A DNA stretch of 64,000 nucleotides, taken from JBARDN01 sp963755705. Lineage in GTDB: Bacteria; Desulfobacterota; Binatia; Binatales; Binataceae. Each line of letters starts with the position of its first letter. Position 1 is the first letter of the stretch. Of this stretch, positions 8,515 through 17,417 are shown piece after piece. Both the position numbers and the translations under genes were made by a program. The stretch covers positions 248,001-312,000 of the forward strand of contig CAVWKW010000002.1 of NCBI GenBank assembly GCA_963755705.1, read 5' to 3'. The notes under the pieces are model-generated. The model saw nothing but the letters and a program-made list of their open reading frames with translations. It did no database searches and was not told the origin of the DNA.

Positions 8515-9924
8515 TCAGGAATGATAGGCGAAGCGGCCGCCCTGGCGGTCCTTGTTTAGTTTCTGATGGAGGTGCAGACCCTCGAAAATAAATTCGCTCG
8601 CCGCCGCCATCAGCCCCGGAGTCTCGAACGGTCCGAGCGCCGCAATCGCCTCGCGCAGGCCGGTGACCTCGCGCAGCGGCTCCATGTATTCCGACGAAGG
8701 CGCGCGATCGGAAACCTCGACGCCCCAGCCCTGTTCGAAATAGCTGCTGACCTTTTTCAGGTCGTCGAGTTTCAAGTAGCGATCGAAAACTTTCAGCACC
8801 GCGCGATTGATCAGCCGCTCGACCAGGTCGTCTTCCTTCTTGTCCTCGCCCACGTATTCGAGCTCGATCTTTCCGGCGGTCGAGGCGTAGAGCGAATGCA
8901 GATCAGAGATGCGCGGAACGATCTCGTTCTCGCCGTTGACGACCGAACGCTTCTCCGCGTTCGAGAGCACCGATTCGAAGTTGTTGATCGTCACGCGAAC
9001 CGAAACTCCCGACGACTGGTTGATCTCGTTCGAGCCGCGCGCCTCGAACGTAATCTGCGCGATAATGTCCTTCAGAAATTGCGGAACGCGCACGTCCATC
9101 CCGGGGCGCGGCGGATAGAGCGCCTCCTGCTCCATAATCGCGATCTCGTCTTCGATCTTCTTGGGATAATGCGTGCGAATCTGAATATCGAATCGATCCT
9201 TGAGCGGCGTGATGATTCTGCCGCGCGAGGTGTAATCTTCCGGGTTCGCGCTCGCGACGAACACCACGTCCACCGGCAGGCGAATCTTGTAGCCTTTGAT
9301 CTGGACGTCTTTCTCTTCCATCAGGTTGAACAGTCCCACCTGCACCTTCTCGGTCAGATCGGGCAGCTCATTGATCGCGAAGATTCCGCGGTTGGTGCGC
9401 GGGATAAGTCCGTAGTGGATGGTTTCCTCGTCGGCGAGGTAGCGGCCCTCGGCCACTTTGATCGGATCGATCTCGCCGATCAGGTCGGCGACCGAGACGT
9501 CCGGGGTCGCGAGCTTCTCGGCGTAGCGGCGGTCGCGGCCGATCCAGTGAATCTCGAGCTCGTCGCCTTTCTCCTCGGCCATCCGGCGGCATCGGCGGCA
9601 GATCGGCGCGAACGGATCGTCGTCGATTTCACATCCGGCAACGGCGGGCACAAACTCGTCGAGCAAGCTCACCAGCGCGCGGATGATCCGCGACTTCGCC
9701 TGGCCGCGCTCGCCCAGGAAGATCATGTGATGCCCCGCGAGAATCCCGTTCTCGATCTCGGGCACCACCGTCTCTTCGTAGCCGACGATTCCCGGCAGGA
9801 TGCCCTCTTTCGCGCGCAGCCGCGCGAGCAGATTGCGGCGCATCTCCATGCGCACGGGCAGAGTTTCATAACCGGCGGAACGAAGTTCGCCGAGGGTGCG
9901 GATATTGGTCAGAGTTTGGTCCAT
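8515..9924 (-). CDS. MoxR/magnesium-chelatase ChlI-like AAA+ ATPase
   Basis: 469 residues. Walker A is GERGQAKS at 71-78, a variant of GxxGxGKS with Ala in place of Gly. A Walker B-like segment reads GIFAINELPDL, followed by a sensor 1-type VFVASANPEDYTSRGRI. Cys98, Cys109 and Cys112 form a possible metal knuckle inserted after Walker A. The family (ChlI/BchI and MoxR-like) works with VWA proteins as a chaperone or insertase. No bacteriochlorophyll or cobalamin genes surround it, so a chelatase role is unsupported. It leads the operon with the VWA and methyltransferase genes. Confidence 0.87.
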   Translation of the reverse strand: MDQTLTNIRTLGELRSAGYETLPVRMEMRRNLLARLRAKEGILPGIVGYEETVVPEIENGILAGHHMIFLGERGQAKSRIIRALVSLLDEFVPAVAGCEIDDDPFAPICRRCRRMAEEKGDELEIHWIGRDRRYAEKLATPDVSVADLIGEIDPIKVAEGRYLADEETIHYGLIPRTNRGIFAINELPDLTEKVQVGLFNLMEEKDVQIKGYKIRLPVDVVFVASANPEDYTSRGRIITPLKDRFDIQIRTHYPKKIEDEIAIMEQEALYPPRPGMDVRVPQFLKDIIAQITFEARGSNEINQSSGVSVRVTINNFESVLSNAEKRSVVNGENEIVPRISDLHSLYASTAGKIELEYVGEDKKEDDLVERLINRAVLKVFDRYLKLDDLKKVSSYFEQGWGVEVSDRAPSSEYMEPLREVTGLREAIAALGPFETPGLMAAASEFIFEGLHLHQKLNKDRQGGRFAYHS

Positions 9925-9951
9925 CGGTAATTCCCGGAGCGCCTTCCCTGT

Positions 9952-10518
9952 TCAGGATAAACCAGCCTCGATCGCTTTGAAAAGCGGGCTCAGTTGCGTG
10001 TAGCTGTCTTCGAGACTCTGCGACAGCACGCGCGTCGAGGCAAGCACCGGCATGAAGTTGTTGTCGCCGTCCCAGCGCGGGACTACGTGCCAATGCATAT
10101 GCTCGGCGAATCCCGCGCCGGCGCTGCGGCCCAGATTGGCGCCCACGTTGACGCCCGAGGGCCCCAATTCCGCGCGCAGGATCGTGATCGCTTGCGCCAC
10201 CAGCTCCCCGATTTCGGTCCGCTCGTCGCGCGACAGCAGCTCGGGCGACGCGACATGGCGCCGCGGCGCGACCATCACATGTCCATTGCTGTAGGGATAG
10301 CGATTGAGCATCACGACCGCGCGCCCGGTCTCGAGCATCACCAGCCGCTTGCGCCGTCCGGCCGCGGTCAAGCGGGTGAAGCAGAAGATGCATTCGGGCT
10401 TTCCGCCTCGCGCCGAGGTCAGATAGGTGTAGCGCCACGGCGCCCACAGGCGCGCCCCGGCCGGCGGCGGCTCTTTGAGAGAGCGCGCGGCCTTAGCGCG
10501 CCGCGTCTTCCGAGCCAT
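9952..10518 (-). CDS. HIT-family nucleotide hydrolase/transferase
   Basis: 188 residues. The HIT signature HMHWHVV has His140, His142 and His144, the last being the nucleophilic His of the family. A zinc-type CIFC occurs at 43-46, and NRYPYSNGHVMVAPRRH is the conserved strand region. Proteins like this act on AMP-linked dinucleotides (Ap4A hydrolase/phosphorylase-like) in the cytoplasm; the exact substrate is not known. The start overlaps the end of ihfB by 26 bases, so it is the distal gene of the long housekeeping run. Confidence 0.9.
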   Translation of the reverse strand: MARKTRRAKAARSLKEPPPAGARLWAPWRYTYLTSARGGKPECIFCFTRLTAAGRRKRLVMLETGRAVVMLNRYPYSNGHVMVAPRRHVASPELLSRDERTEIGELVAQAITILRAELGPSGVNVGANLGRSAGAGFAEHMHWHVVPRWDGDNNFMPVLASTRVLSQSLEDSYTQLSPLFKAIEAGLS

Positions 10519-10789
10519 TAACCTCGATGCGTAATTCCTTGCCTGCGCGGAAATAAGGGATGCGCTTGGCGTCCACCGGGACTACTTCGCCGGTCTTGGG
10601 ATTGCGCCCCTGGCGGGCGCCGCGATCCTTGACTCCGAAACTTCCGAAGCCGCGAATCTCGATTCGCTTGCCGTCCGCCAGCACATTCGCCATCGCATCG
10701 AACATCGCGTTGACGATCGTCTCGGACTGCCGATGCGAGCAGCTATGATGACGCGAGAGCAGCTCCTCGATAATCGCGCGCTTGGTCAT
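10493..10789 (-). CDS. ihfB: HU/IHF-family DNA-bending protein, IHF beta-like
   Basis: 98 residues, the normal size for IHF beta. The starting MTKRAIIEELL, GKRIEIRGFGSFGVKDRGARQGRNPKTGE and VPVDAKRIPYFRAGKELR blocks are those of the DNA-bending beta arm, including the intercalating Pro region (RNPKTG). The position directly after rpsA is the classical place of ihfB/himD in proteobacteria. HU cannot be excluded, but neighbourhood and length favour the IHF beta subunit. Confidence 0.9.
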   Translation of the reverse strand: MTKRAIIEELLSRHHSCSHRQSETIVNAMFDAMANVLADGKRIEIRGFGSFGVKDRGARQGRNPKTGEVVPVDAKRIPYFRAGKELRIEVNGSEDAAR

Positions 10790-10824
10790 GGCCGTGGCAG
10801 TGCGACTTTCCCCAGGCGGCGCGG

Positions 10825-12567
10825 TTAGCGGTCGCGGCGGCCGCGTGAGGCGCGGCGGTCGCCGTCATCGCGATCGAGGCGCAGTTCCTCGTTCAGGATA
10901 TCCTCCATCGAGAACCGCGCATTCTCATGCTCGCGCTTGAGATAGGCCTGCATTTCTTCGCGTTCCTCGTGCGCCTTGAGCGCCTTGATCGACAATCCGA
11001 TACGGCGTTCCTTCGCGTCAAGCTGAACCACCAGCGCTTCGACCTGGTCGTCAACCTTGAACAGCGACGACGGCTTGTCCACGCGCTCGTTGGAGAGCTG
11101 CGAAATGTGGATCAGCCCTTCGATCCCTTCTTCGATTTCGACGAACACGCCGAAATCCGCAACTGAACTGACCTTCCCATGGATCCGGGTGTTGGGCGGA
11201 TACCGCTCCGCGATCGTGTTCCACGGATCGGGCGTCAGCTGCTTGACGCCCAGGCTGACGCGCTCGTTCTCCGCGTCGATCCCGAGCACCACCGCCTCGA
11301 CGTCATCGCCCTTCTTCACCATCTCGCTCGGATGCCGGATTTTTTTGGTCCACGACAGATCCGAGATATGCACCAGTCCGTCGATTCCCGGCTCGATCTC
11401 GACGAACGCGCCGAAGTCGGTGATCGACTTAACTTTGCCCGAGACATGGCTGCCCACCGGATGCTGCTCGGCCAGCGCAACCCACGGATTCGGTTCGGTC
11501 TGCTTAAGCCCGAGCGAGATGCGCCGGTTGGCTTCGTCGACACCCAGCACCTGGACTTCGACTCCGTCGCCGGGATTAACCACCTTCGAGGGATGAACCG
11601 CGCGCTTGCTCCAGCTCATCTCGGAGACGTGAATCAGACCCTCGACGCCTTTCTCCAGCTCGACGAAGGCGCCGTAATCGGTGACACTCACGACCTTGCC
11701 ATGAACCCGCGTGCCCGGAGGATAGAGCTCGGTCACCTTACTCCACGGGTCGGCCATGATCTGCTTCATCCCCAACGACACGCGCTCGCGCTGCGCGTCG
11801 TACTTGAGGACCACCACCTTAACTTTCTCGCCGACCTTCAGCACTTCCGACGGATGCGCCAGGCGTCCCCACGACATATCGGTGATATGGAGCAGGCCGT
11901 CGATTCCGCCGAGATCGATGAACGCGCCGTAATCGGTGATGTTCTTGACGGTGCCCTCGAGGATAACGCCCTCTTCCAGAACCTTGAGCGTCTGCTCTTT
12001 GAGCGAAGAGCGTTCGCGTTCGAGCACGCTGCGGCGCGACACCACCACGTTGCCGCGGGCGCGATTGAACTTGAGGATCTGAAACCGTCCGCGCTGGCCC
12101 ACGTAGCGATCGAGGTTGCGCGCCGGACGAATATCTACATGCGAGCCGGGCAGGAACGCCGGCACTCCGATATCGACCTTGAGGCCCCCTTTGACTTTGC
12201 CCAGCACGACGCCTTCGACCGGCGTCTCGCTCTGGAAGGCGCGGTCGAGCTCGCGCCAGACTTTGAATTTCTCGGCCTTCGCGTGCGAGAGCATCACCGT
12301 GCCGTTGTCGGTCTCGGTGCCCTCGAAATAAACGTCGACCTCGTCGCCTTCCTTGACGGTCGGATTTCCGTTGGCGTCGTAGAATTCAGCGACGGGGACC
12401 TGGCCCTCGCACTTGTAGTTGATATCGATGATGACGTGGTCGCGGGTTATGAGGAGGACTCGCCCGATGAGCACATCACCGGGGCGCGGAGCCTTCAGGC
12501 TCTCTTCCATCAGCGACTCGAAATCATTTTCTCCTCCGCCGAGTTTTTCAGGCAAAACTTTCTCCAT
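10825..12567 (-). CDS. rpsA: 30S ribosomal protein S1
   Basis: 580 residues with six S1 (OB-fold) repeats. The last four are the most regular, each with a G..V.S.TDYGAFVE.E.G.EGLIH.S..SW pattern. S1 holds mRNA on the 30S subunit and is needed for initiation on structured or weak leaders. A basic Arg/Asp-rich tail (DDGDRRASRGRRDR) ends the protein. It sits between cmk and ihfB, the usual gene order. The ATG is at 12567 behind a short spacer after cmk. Confidence 0.96.
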   Translation of the reverse strand: MEKVLPEKLGGGENDFESLMEESLKAPRPGDVLIGRVLLITRDHVIIDINYKCEGQVPVAEFYDANGNPTVKEGDEVDVYFEGTETDNGTVMLSHAKAEKFKVWRELDRAFQSETPVEGVVLGKVKGGLKVDIGVPAFLPGSHVDIRPARNLDRYVGQRGRFQILKFNRARGNVVVSRRSVLERERSSLKEQTLKVLEEGVILEGTVKNITDYGAFIDLGGIDGLLHITDMSWGRLAHPSEVLKVGEKVKVVVLKYDAQRERVSLGMKQIMADPWSKVTELYPPGTRVHGKVVSVTDYGAFVELEKGVEGLIHVSEMSWSKRAVHPSKVVNPGDGVEVQVLGVDEANRRISLGLKQTEPNPWVALAEQHPVGSHVSGKVKSITDFGAFVEIEPGIDGLVHISDLSWTKKIRHPSEMVKKGDDVEAVVLGIDAENERVSLGVKQLTPDPWNTIAERYPPNTRIHGKVSSVADFGVFVEIEEGIEGLIHISQLSNERVDKPSSLFKVDDQVEALVVQLDAKERRIGLSIKALKAHEEREEMQAYLKREHENARFSMEDILNEELRLDRDDGDRRASRGRRDR

Positions 12568-12618
12568 GTAGTGGGACCTTCCGGGAACTTCGAAGCTGAT
12601 GCGAAACTTACAACCGGG

Positions 12619-13317
12619 CTAGCTGCGTTTCAACCCCTTACCTGCGTTGGTCGCAGCCAGTATATGTTCTTTTATCGCATTTGTGACCGCAGGTATATCG
12701 AGCGCGGTCGAGTCCACGACTATAGCATCATCGGCGCGCTTGAGCGGAGCGAGCACCCGGCTCGAATCGCGCGCGTCGCGCTCACGCAATTGCTCGAACA
12801 CCTGATCATAGCTTATCGACGCGCCCTTGGCAGCCAGTTCCTCGTAGCGCCGGCGCGCGCGCACTGCGACGTCGGCGTCGAGAAAGAACTTGAACTCCGC
12901 GTCGGGGAAGATTGCGGTGCCGATATCGCGCCCTTCCATCACCACGCCACCCTCGCCTCCCGCCGCGCGCTGCAACTCGCGCATCCGCGCCCGCACCGCA
13001 CCCAGCGCGGACAAGCGCGAGGCCAGGTCGCTGATCGCGGGATCGGTCACGCGCTCGGTCACGTCGGCGCCACCAAGCACGATCCGCTCGCCTTCGAATG
13101 AAATTCTGATCGCGGCGAGTACCGGCGCAAGCTTCGCTTCGAGGTCCGGCGCCGACAGATCGAGTCCAGCCTCGCTCGCGGCAATCGCAACCGCACGATA
13201 CATCGCGCCGGTGTTCAGGTAACGAAAGCCCAGCTCGCGCGCCAGGGCGCGGGCCACGGTCGATTTGCCGGCGCCGACTGGTCCGTCGATCGCGACGATA
13301 GGTTTCGCCCGCGTCAC
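12619..13317 (-). CDS. cmk: Cytidylate kinase
   Basis: 232 residues, typical length. The P-loop GPVGAGKST lies at 12-20 near the N-terminus; YLNTGAMYRAVA and GRDIGTAIFPDAEFKFFLDAD are CMP-kinase blocks, the latter being the conserved GRDIGT region. It phosphorylates CMP and dCMP to the diphosphates. The start overlaps the tyrA stop by four bases, and rpsA follows, matching the common cmk-rpsA pairing. Confidence 0.95.
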   Translation of the reverse strand: MTRAKPIVAIDGPVGAGKSTVARALARELGFRYLNTGAMYRAVAIAASEAGLDLSAPDLEAKLAPVLAAIRISFEGERIVLGGADVTERVTDPAISDLASRLSALGAVRARMRELQRAAGGEGGVVMEGRDIGTAIFPDAEFKFFLDADVAVRARRRYEELAAKGASISYDQVFEQLRERDARDSSRVLAPLKRADDAIVVDSTALDIPAVTNAIKEHILAATNAGKGLKRS

Positions 13318-14177
13318 TTGAGTCTCTCGCGCATCACGCGGCCCCGGTTGAAAATTTTCTCCAGCGCGGGCATATCGCCGGTTTCGATCAGCTCCTGGAA
13401 TTCATCGACGGTCGATCCGAACAGCTTGAGCGCGGCGACGATCGCGTCGCGATTGGTGATAAAGATGTCGCGCCACATCTCCCACGACGATCCCGCAAGC
13501 CGCGTCGTGTCGCGCAGCCCGCTCGCGCCGAACTCCGCCGCCAGCATCCCGCCCACGCGCTCGTCGGCCAGCGCCGCGCCCAAAGCACTCGCGACGATCT
13601 GCGGCAGATGGCTGGCGCGCGCCAGAATCGCGTCGTGGAGATCGGGATCCATCTTCTCGACCCGCGCTCCGGTCGCCGCCCACAGCGCCTCGACTCGCGC
13701 GACCGCGTCGGCGGTGCTTTTCGCCGAGGGGGTGATGATCACGCGCCGCCCGCGAAACAATTCCGGATCGGCGGAAACAGCGCCCACAGTTTCTTTGCCC
13801 GCCACGGGATGCGCCGCGACCAGCGCCATCCCGGCGGGAATCAGCGGTTCGAGTTCGCGCACGACCCATCCCTTGACGCTGCCGACATCGGTAATGACCG
13901 CGTGCGGCGCGAGCTTCGGAATCATCTGCTCGAGCGTCGCGCGCATCGTCAAGATCGGCACCGCGAGCATCAGCAGGTCCGCCCCCTCCGCCGCAAGGAC
14001 CGGATCGCGCGTGGCGGCGTCGAGCATCCCGCGCTCGAGCGCGACGTCGAGATTCGGCTGCGTGCGTCCGAGGCCGACGATTCGGCCGACCAGACCCTCG
14101 CGCCGCGCAACCAGCGCCAGCGAGCCGCCGATAAGCCCGACGCCCGCGATCGTCATCTGTTTGAATAACTGCGTCAT
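13314..14177 (-). CDS. tyrA: Prephenate dehydrogenase (TyrA family)
   Basis: 287 residues. The N-terminal Rossmann motif is GVGLIGGSLA; VTDVGSVKG and VAAHPVAGKETVG are the TyrA active-site blocks (the His of HPVAG binds prephenate). It makes 4-hydroxyphenylpyruvate, or tyrosine from arogenate, using NAD(P). No chorismate mutase or ACT domain is fused. It lies 12 bases after hisC and overlaps cmk by four bases, so it is in the same transcription unit as pheA. Confidence 0.93.
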   Translation of the reverse strand: MTQLFKQMTIAGVGLIGGSLALVARREGLVGRIVGLGRTQPNLDVALERGMLDAATRDPVLAAEGADLLMLAVPILTMRATLEQMIPKLAPHAVITDVGSVKGWVVRELEPLIPAGMALVAAHPVAGKETVGAVSADPELFRGRRVIITPSAKSTADAVARVEALWAATGARVEKMDPDLHDAILARASHLPQIVASALGAALADERVGGMLAAEFGASGLRDTTRLAGSSWEMWRDIFITNRDAIVAALKLFGSTVDEFQELIETGDMPALEKIFNRGRVMRERLK

Positions 14178-14189
14178 CGGCGCGCGCGC

Positions 14190-15290
14190 TCAGCGCGGAA
14201 TTACCTGCTCCAGCGCTTCGACCAGACGGCGATTTTCCTCGGGCAGTCCGACGCTGATACGCAGATGGTGAGGATAGCCGTAACCGTTCATCGGGCGCAC
14301 GATCACGCCCTTGCGTAGAAGCGCGTCATATACGGCGCGGCCGTCGCCGACCTCGGTCAGTAGAAAATTTGCATGGCTCGGCACAAAGGAGAGCCCGAGC
14401 CGGCGAAACTCGTCTTCGAGATACGCCATCCCGTCCGCATTGACTTTGAGCGTGCGCTCGACGTGCGCCGTATCGTCCATCGCGGCGAGCACCGCGACCT
14501 GCGCGAGCGAGGTCACGTTGAACGGCTGGCGGACATTGTTGAGCAGCCGGACAATATCCGGCTGCGCGACCGCGTAACCGACGCGGAGTCCCGCGAGCCC
14601 GAAAATTTTCGAGAACGTGCGCATCGTGACGATCAGCCGCCGCCCGTCGTGATCCTCGAGCGAATCGGGGTAGTCGGGGTCGCGCACGAACTCGAAGTAC
14701 GCCTCGTCGGCGACGATCACCACGTGCTCGGGCACCCGCGCGAGGAACCGTTTCCACTCGGCGCGCCGATAGATCGTGCCGGTGGGATTATTTGGATTAC
14801 CGAGAAAAGCGATACGCGTGTTGGCGTCGATCGCGTCGGCGATCGCATCCAGATCGTGCGCGTAGCCATCGCTCGTCGGCGCCGCCTTGAAGCTTCCACC
14901 CGCGGCCACAGTCGCCAGCGGATAGATCGCGAACGCATGCTCGGAGAAAACCGAATTCAGCCCGGGCCGGATAAACAGAAACGCGAGCAGATTGATCACC
15001 TCGACCGATCCGCCGGCCGCGAAGATCTGCTCCGGCGCGACGTGATGCTTCTGAGCGATTCTTTTGCGCAGCTCGTAGCATCCGCCGTCGGGATAGCGGT
15101 TTAAGTCCGCGAGCGCGGCTTTGACCGCCGCGACCGCGCGCGGCGAGGGGCCGAGAGGATTTTCGTTCGACGCGAGCTTGACCGGCTCTCCGATTCCGAG
15201 CTCGCGTTGCAACTCCTCGATCGGCTTTCCGGGCTCGTAGGGATTTAGCGCCGCAACCGGCGGCAGAACCAGATCGTCAGCTTTGATCAA
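14190..15290 (-). CDS. hisC: Histidinol-phosphate/aromatic aminotransferase
   Basis: 366 residues, a fold-type I PLP enzyme. NPNNPTGTIYRR, VIVADEAYFEFV and TFSKIFGLAGLRVGYA (with the Schiff-base Lys) are the HisC family blocks, and the N-terminus has LASNENPLGPSP. Lying between pheA and tyrA, it may serve mainly as the aromatic transaminase for Phe and Tyr (HisC enzymes are known to do both), rather than or in addition to histidine synthesis. No other his genes are in the window. Confidence 0.92.
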   Translation of the reverse strand: MIKADDLVLPPVAALNPYEPGKPIEELQRELGIGEPVKLASNENPLGPSPRAVAAVKAALADLNRYPDGGCYELRKRIAQKHHVAPEQIFAAGGSVEVINLLAFLFIRPGLNSVFSEHAFAIYPLATVAAGGSFKAAPTSDGYAHDLDAIADAIDANTRIAFLGNPNNPTGTIYRRAEWKRFLARVPEHVVIVADEAYFEFVRDPDYPDSLEDHDGRRLIVTMRTFSKIFGLAGLRVGYAVAQPDIVRLLNNVRQPFNVTSLAQVAVLAAMDDTAHVERTLKVNADGMAYLEDEFRRLGLSFVPSHANFLLTEVGDGRAVYDALLRKGVIVRPMNGYGYPHHLRISVGLPEENRRLVEALEQVIPR

Positions 15291-15308
15291 AAGAGTTGAG
15301 CAGCCGCG

Positions 15309-16472
15309 CTAGCCGGCGGCCGACCTGCCTTCAGGATACGATCCCAGCACCTTGGAAAAAAGGGCTTCGCGTTCCAGCGCCTTGAGCGCGCGCTTGAGTT
15401 TTGGGTCCTCGCTATGCCCGGTAAGATCGACGAAGAAAATATATTCCCACGGACGCGCGCGCAGCGGACGCGATTCGATTTTCGAGATGTTGATCGAGTT
15501 GCGCGCGAACAGGCTGATCGCCTTGAACAGCGCGCCTACTTTATCGGCCACCGCGAACAGCACCGTGGTCTTGTCCGCGCCGGTGCGCTCGACCGGCCGC
15601 GCCCCCATCACGAGAAAGCGCGTGGTGTTGGTCGCGAGGTCCTGGATATTTTCGGCAATCGTAGTGAGTCCGTACGCCGCACCCGCCGGACGCGGGGCGA
15701 TCGCCGCGAGCGACGGGTCGCGCGCTGCGCGCTCAGCTGCAAACCCGTTCGAGGCGACCGCTTCGATCTCGCAATTCGGAAAGTTGGCTTGCAAATATCC
15801 GCGGCACTGCGCAAGCGACTGCTGATGCGACACGATTTTGGTGATCGCGCGCGGATCCCCGCTGAGCGACAAGAGCGCGTGGCGGACCGGCAGCAGGATC
15901 TCGCCGATAATCTTAAGCCGCGTATCGATCAGCAGATCCAGCGTCGATACGATCGAGCCTTCGGTCGAGTTCTCGACCGGGACCACGCCAAAATCCGCGC
16001 GACCGCTTTCGACCGCCTGGAACACCGCCGCAAACGAGCTCAGCGGCGCAAACTCGACGCTCGAACCGAAGCGCTCGCGCGCGGCCTCGTGCGAGTAGGT
16101 ATGCTCCGGGCCCAGAAACGCGATCCGCGCCGCATGCTCTAGCCCGCGGCAGGCCGAAATCACTTCGGTGAAGATGTGCTTGATATGCTCGGGCGCAAGC
16201 GGACCCGGGTTCTCCGCGATCATTCGATCGATAATCGCCCGCTCGCGCGAGGGCACGTAGACGATCTCGCCGGTCGAGTGCTTGAGCTGGCCGACCTGCA
16301 GGGCGATTGCGCCGCGCATCGCTGCCAGCGCCAGAATCTTGCGATCGATCTCGTCGATCCGTTCGCGCAGGCTCACAAGCGAGGGAAGCTCGTCGAGGAT
16401 CGCGGCGCGCTGTTCGACGCGAGCTGCTTTACTACGCGCGGGAGCGCTCTTTTTCGCAGTCCGGGAAGCCAT
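15309..16472 (-). CDS. pheA: Bifunctional chorismate mutase/prephenate dehydratase
   Basis: 387 residues. After a basic Ala/Lys-rich extension, a short AroQ-type chorismate mutase domain (about 30-115: LRERIDEIDRKILALAAMRGAIA) precedes the dehydratase (ARIAFLGPEHTYSHEA, VPVENSTEGSI, NTTRFLVMG) and a C-terminal ACT domain with the Phe-binding ESRPLRARPWEY stretch. It converts chorismate to phenylpyruvate and is normally feedback-inhibited by Phe through the ACT domain. It lies 19 bases before hisC in the run. Confidence 0.94.
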   Translation of the reverse strand: MASRTAKKSAPARSKAARVEQRAAILDELPSLVSLRERIDEIDRKILALAAMRGAIALQVGQLKHSTGEIVYVPSRERAIIDRMIAENPGPLAPEHIKHIFTEVISACRGLEHAARIAFLGPEHTYSHEAARERFGSSVEFAPLSSFAAVFQAVESGRADFGVVPVENSTEGSIVSTLDLLIDTRLKIIGEILLPVRHALLSLSGDPRAITKIVSHQQSLAQCRGYLQANFPNCEIEAVASNGFAAERAARDPSLAAIAPRPAGAAYGLTTIAENIQDLATNTTRFLVMGARPVERTGADKTTVLFAVADKVGALFKAISLFARNSINISKIESRPLRARPWEYIFFVDLTGHSEDPKLKRALKALEREALFSKVLGSYPEGRSAAG

Positions 16473-16487
16473 GAGGAACGACTATGG

Positions 16488-17417
16488 CTAACTGATCGTC
16501 GCGGGGTTTTCAACGCGCGTCAGGTAGGAGGTTCCGATCGCGGCGAACTTGCGTTCGCGCGCCATCCGCAGCTCCGCCGGTCCACGCTTGCACAGGCGCG
16601 CCAGATGCCGCCCGATCGCGTCGCCCAGGATATGCGCTGCTTCGTCGGACGCGGTATGCGCTCCGCCCGGTGGCTCCGGAACGATCTCGTCGATCACGCC
16701 GAATTCGAGCAGATCGGGCGCGGAGATTCTGAGCGCCGCCGCCGCCCTCGCGACGTTATCGTCCGTCGCCTCGCGCCACAAAATCGCGGCGCAGCCCTCG
16801 GGCGTGATCACCGAGTACGAGCTGTTTTCCTGCATCAGCACGACGTTCGCCACTCCGAGCGCGAGCGCCCCTCCGGAACCGCCTTCGCCAATCACACATG
16901 CGATGACCGGAACCTCGAGGCGCGCCATCAGCTCGAGGTCGCGCGCGATCGCCTCATGCTGCCCGCGCTCCTCCGCGCCGACTCCCGACTCCGCGCCCTG
17001 CGTGTCGATAAAAGTTATCACCGGAAGCCGGAAATGATCCGCCAGCTCATAAACCCGCGCCGCCTTGCGGTAACCCTCGGGATGCGGCTTGCCAAAGTTG
17101 CGCTTGATTCGCTCGGTCGTGGTGCGGCCGCGCTGCTGCCCGACGATCGCGACCGCACGCTTGCCGAAGTAGCCGAGCCCCGCGACGATCGCGCCGTCAT
17201 CGCCAAACCGCCGGTCGCCGTGAACCTCGATAAACTCTCCGATGAGCGCCCCTATATAGTCGAGCGTCTGCGGACGCGCCGGATGCCGCGCCAGGCGCAC
17301 GCGCTCGATCGGGGTCAGCCCCACCGCGGCTTCCGCGGCGACCGCCGCTTCAAGTCTCGCCTGCGGACGATTGCCGTTGTGATTGGGTTTGGGTTGCCGT
17401 TTCACCTTTTCTCTCAC
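16488..17417 (-). CDS. accA: Acetyl-CoA carboxylase carboxyltransferase subunit alpha
   Basis: 309 residues, the usual length. RLARHPARPQTLDYIGALIGEFIEVHGDRRFGDD, FGKPHPEGYRKAARVYELADHF and IGEGGSGGALALGVANVVLMQENSSYSVITPEGCAAILW are family signatures; GEGGSGGAL forms the oxyanion region. It transfers CO2 from carboxybiotin to acetyl-CoA together with AccD, which is not in this window. The start overlaps the miaA stop by four bases. Confidence 0.96.
   Translation of the reverse strand: MREKVKRQPKPNHNGNRPQARLEAAVAAEAAVGLTPIERVRLARHPARPQTLDYIGALIGEFIEVHGDRRFGDDGAIVAGLGYFGKRAVAIVGQQRGRTTTERIKRNFGKPHPEGYRKAARVYELADHFRLPVITFIDTQGAESGVGAEERGQHEAIARDLELMARLEVPVIACVIGEGGSGGALALGVANVVLMQENSSYSVITPEGCAAILWREATDDNVARAAAALRISAPDLLEFGVIDEIVPEPPGGAHTASDEAAHILGDAIGRHLARLCKRGPAELRMARERKFAAIGTSYLTRVENPATIS

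Noticed and set aside
11179..13101. Very long plus-strand frame antisense to rpsA and cmk
   Set aside because: A shadow of two certain genes; high-GC codon bias on one strand leaves long open frames on the other.
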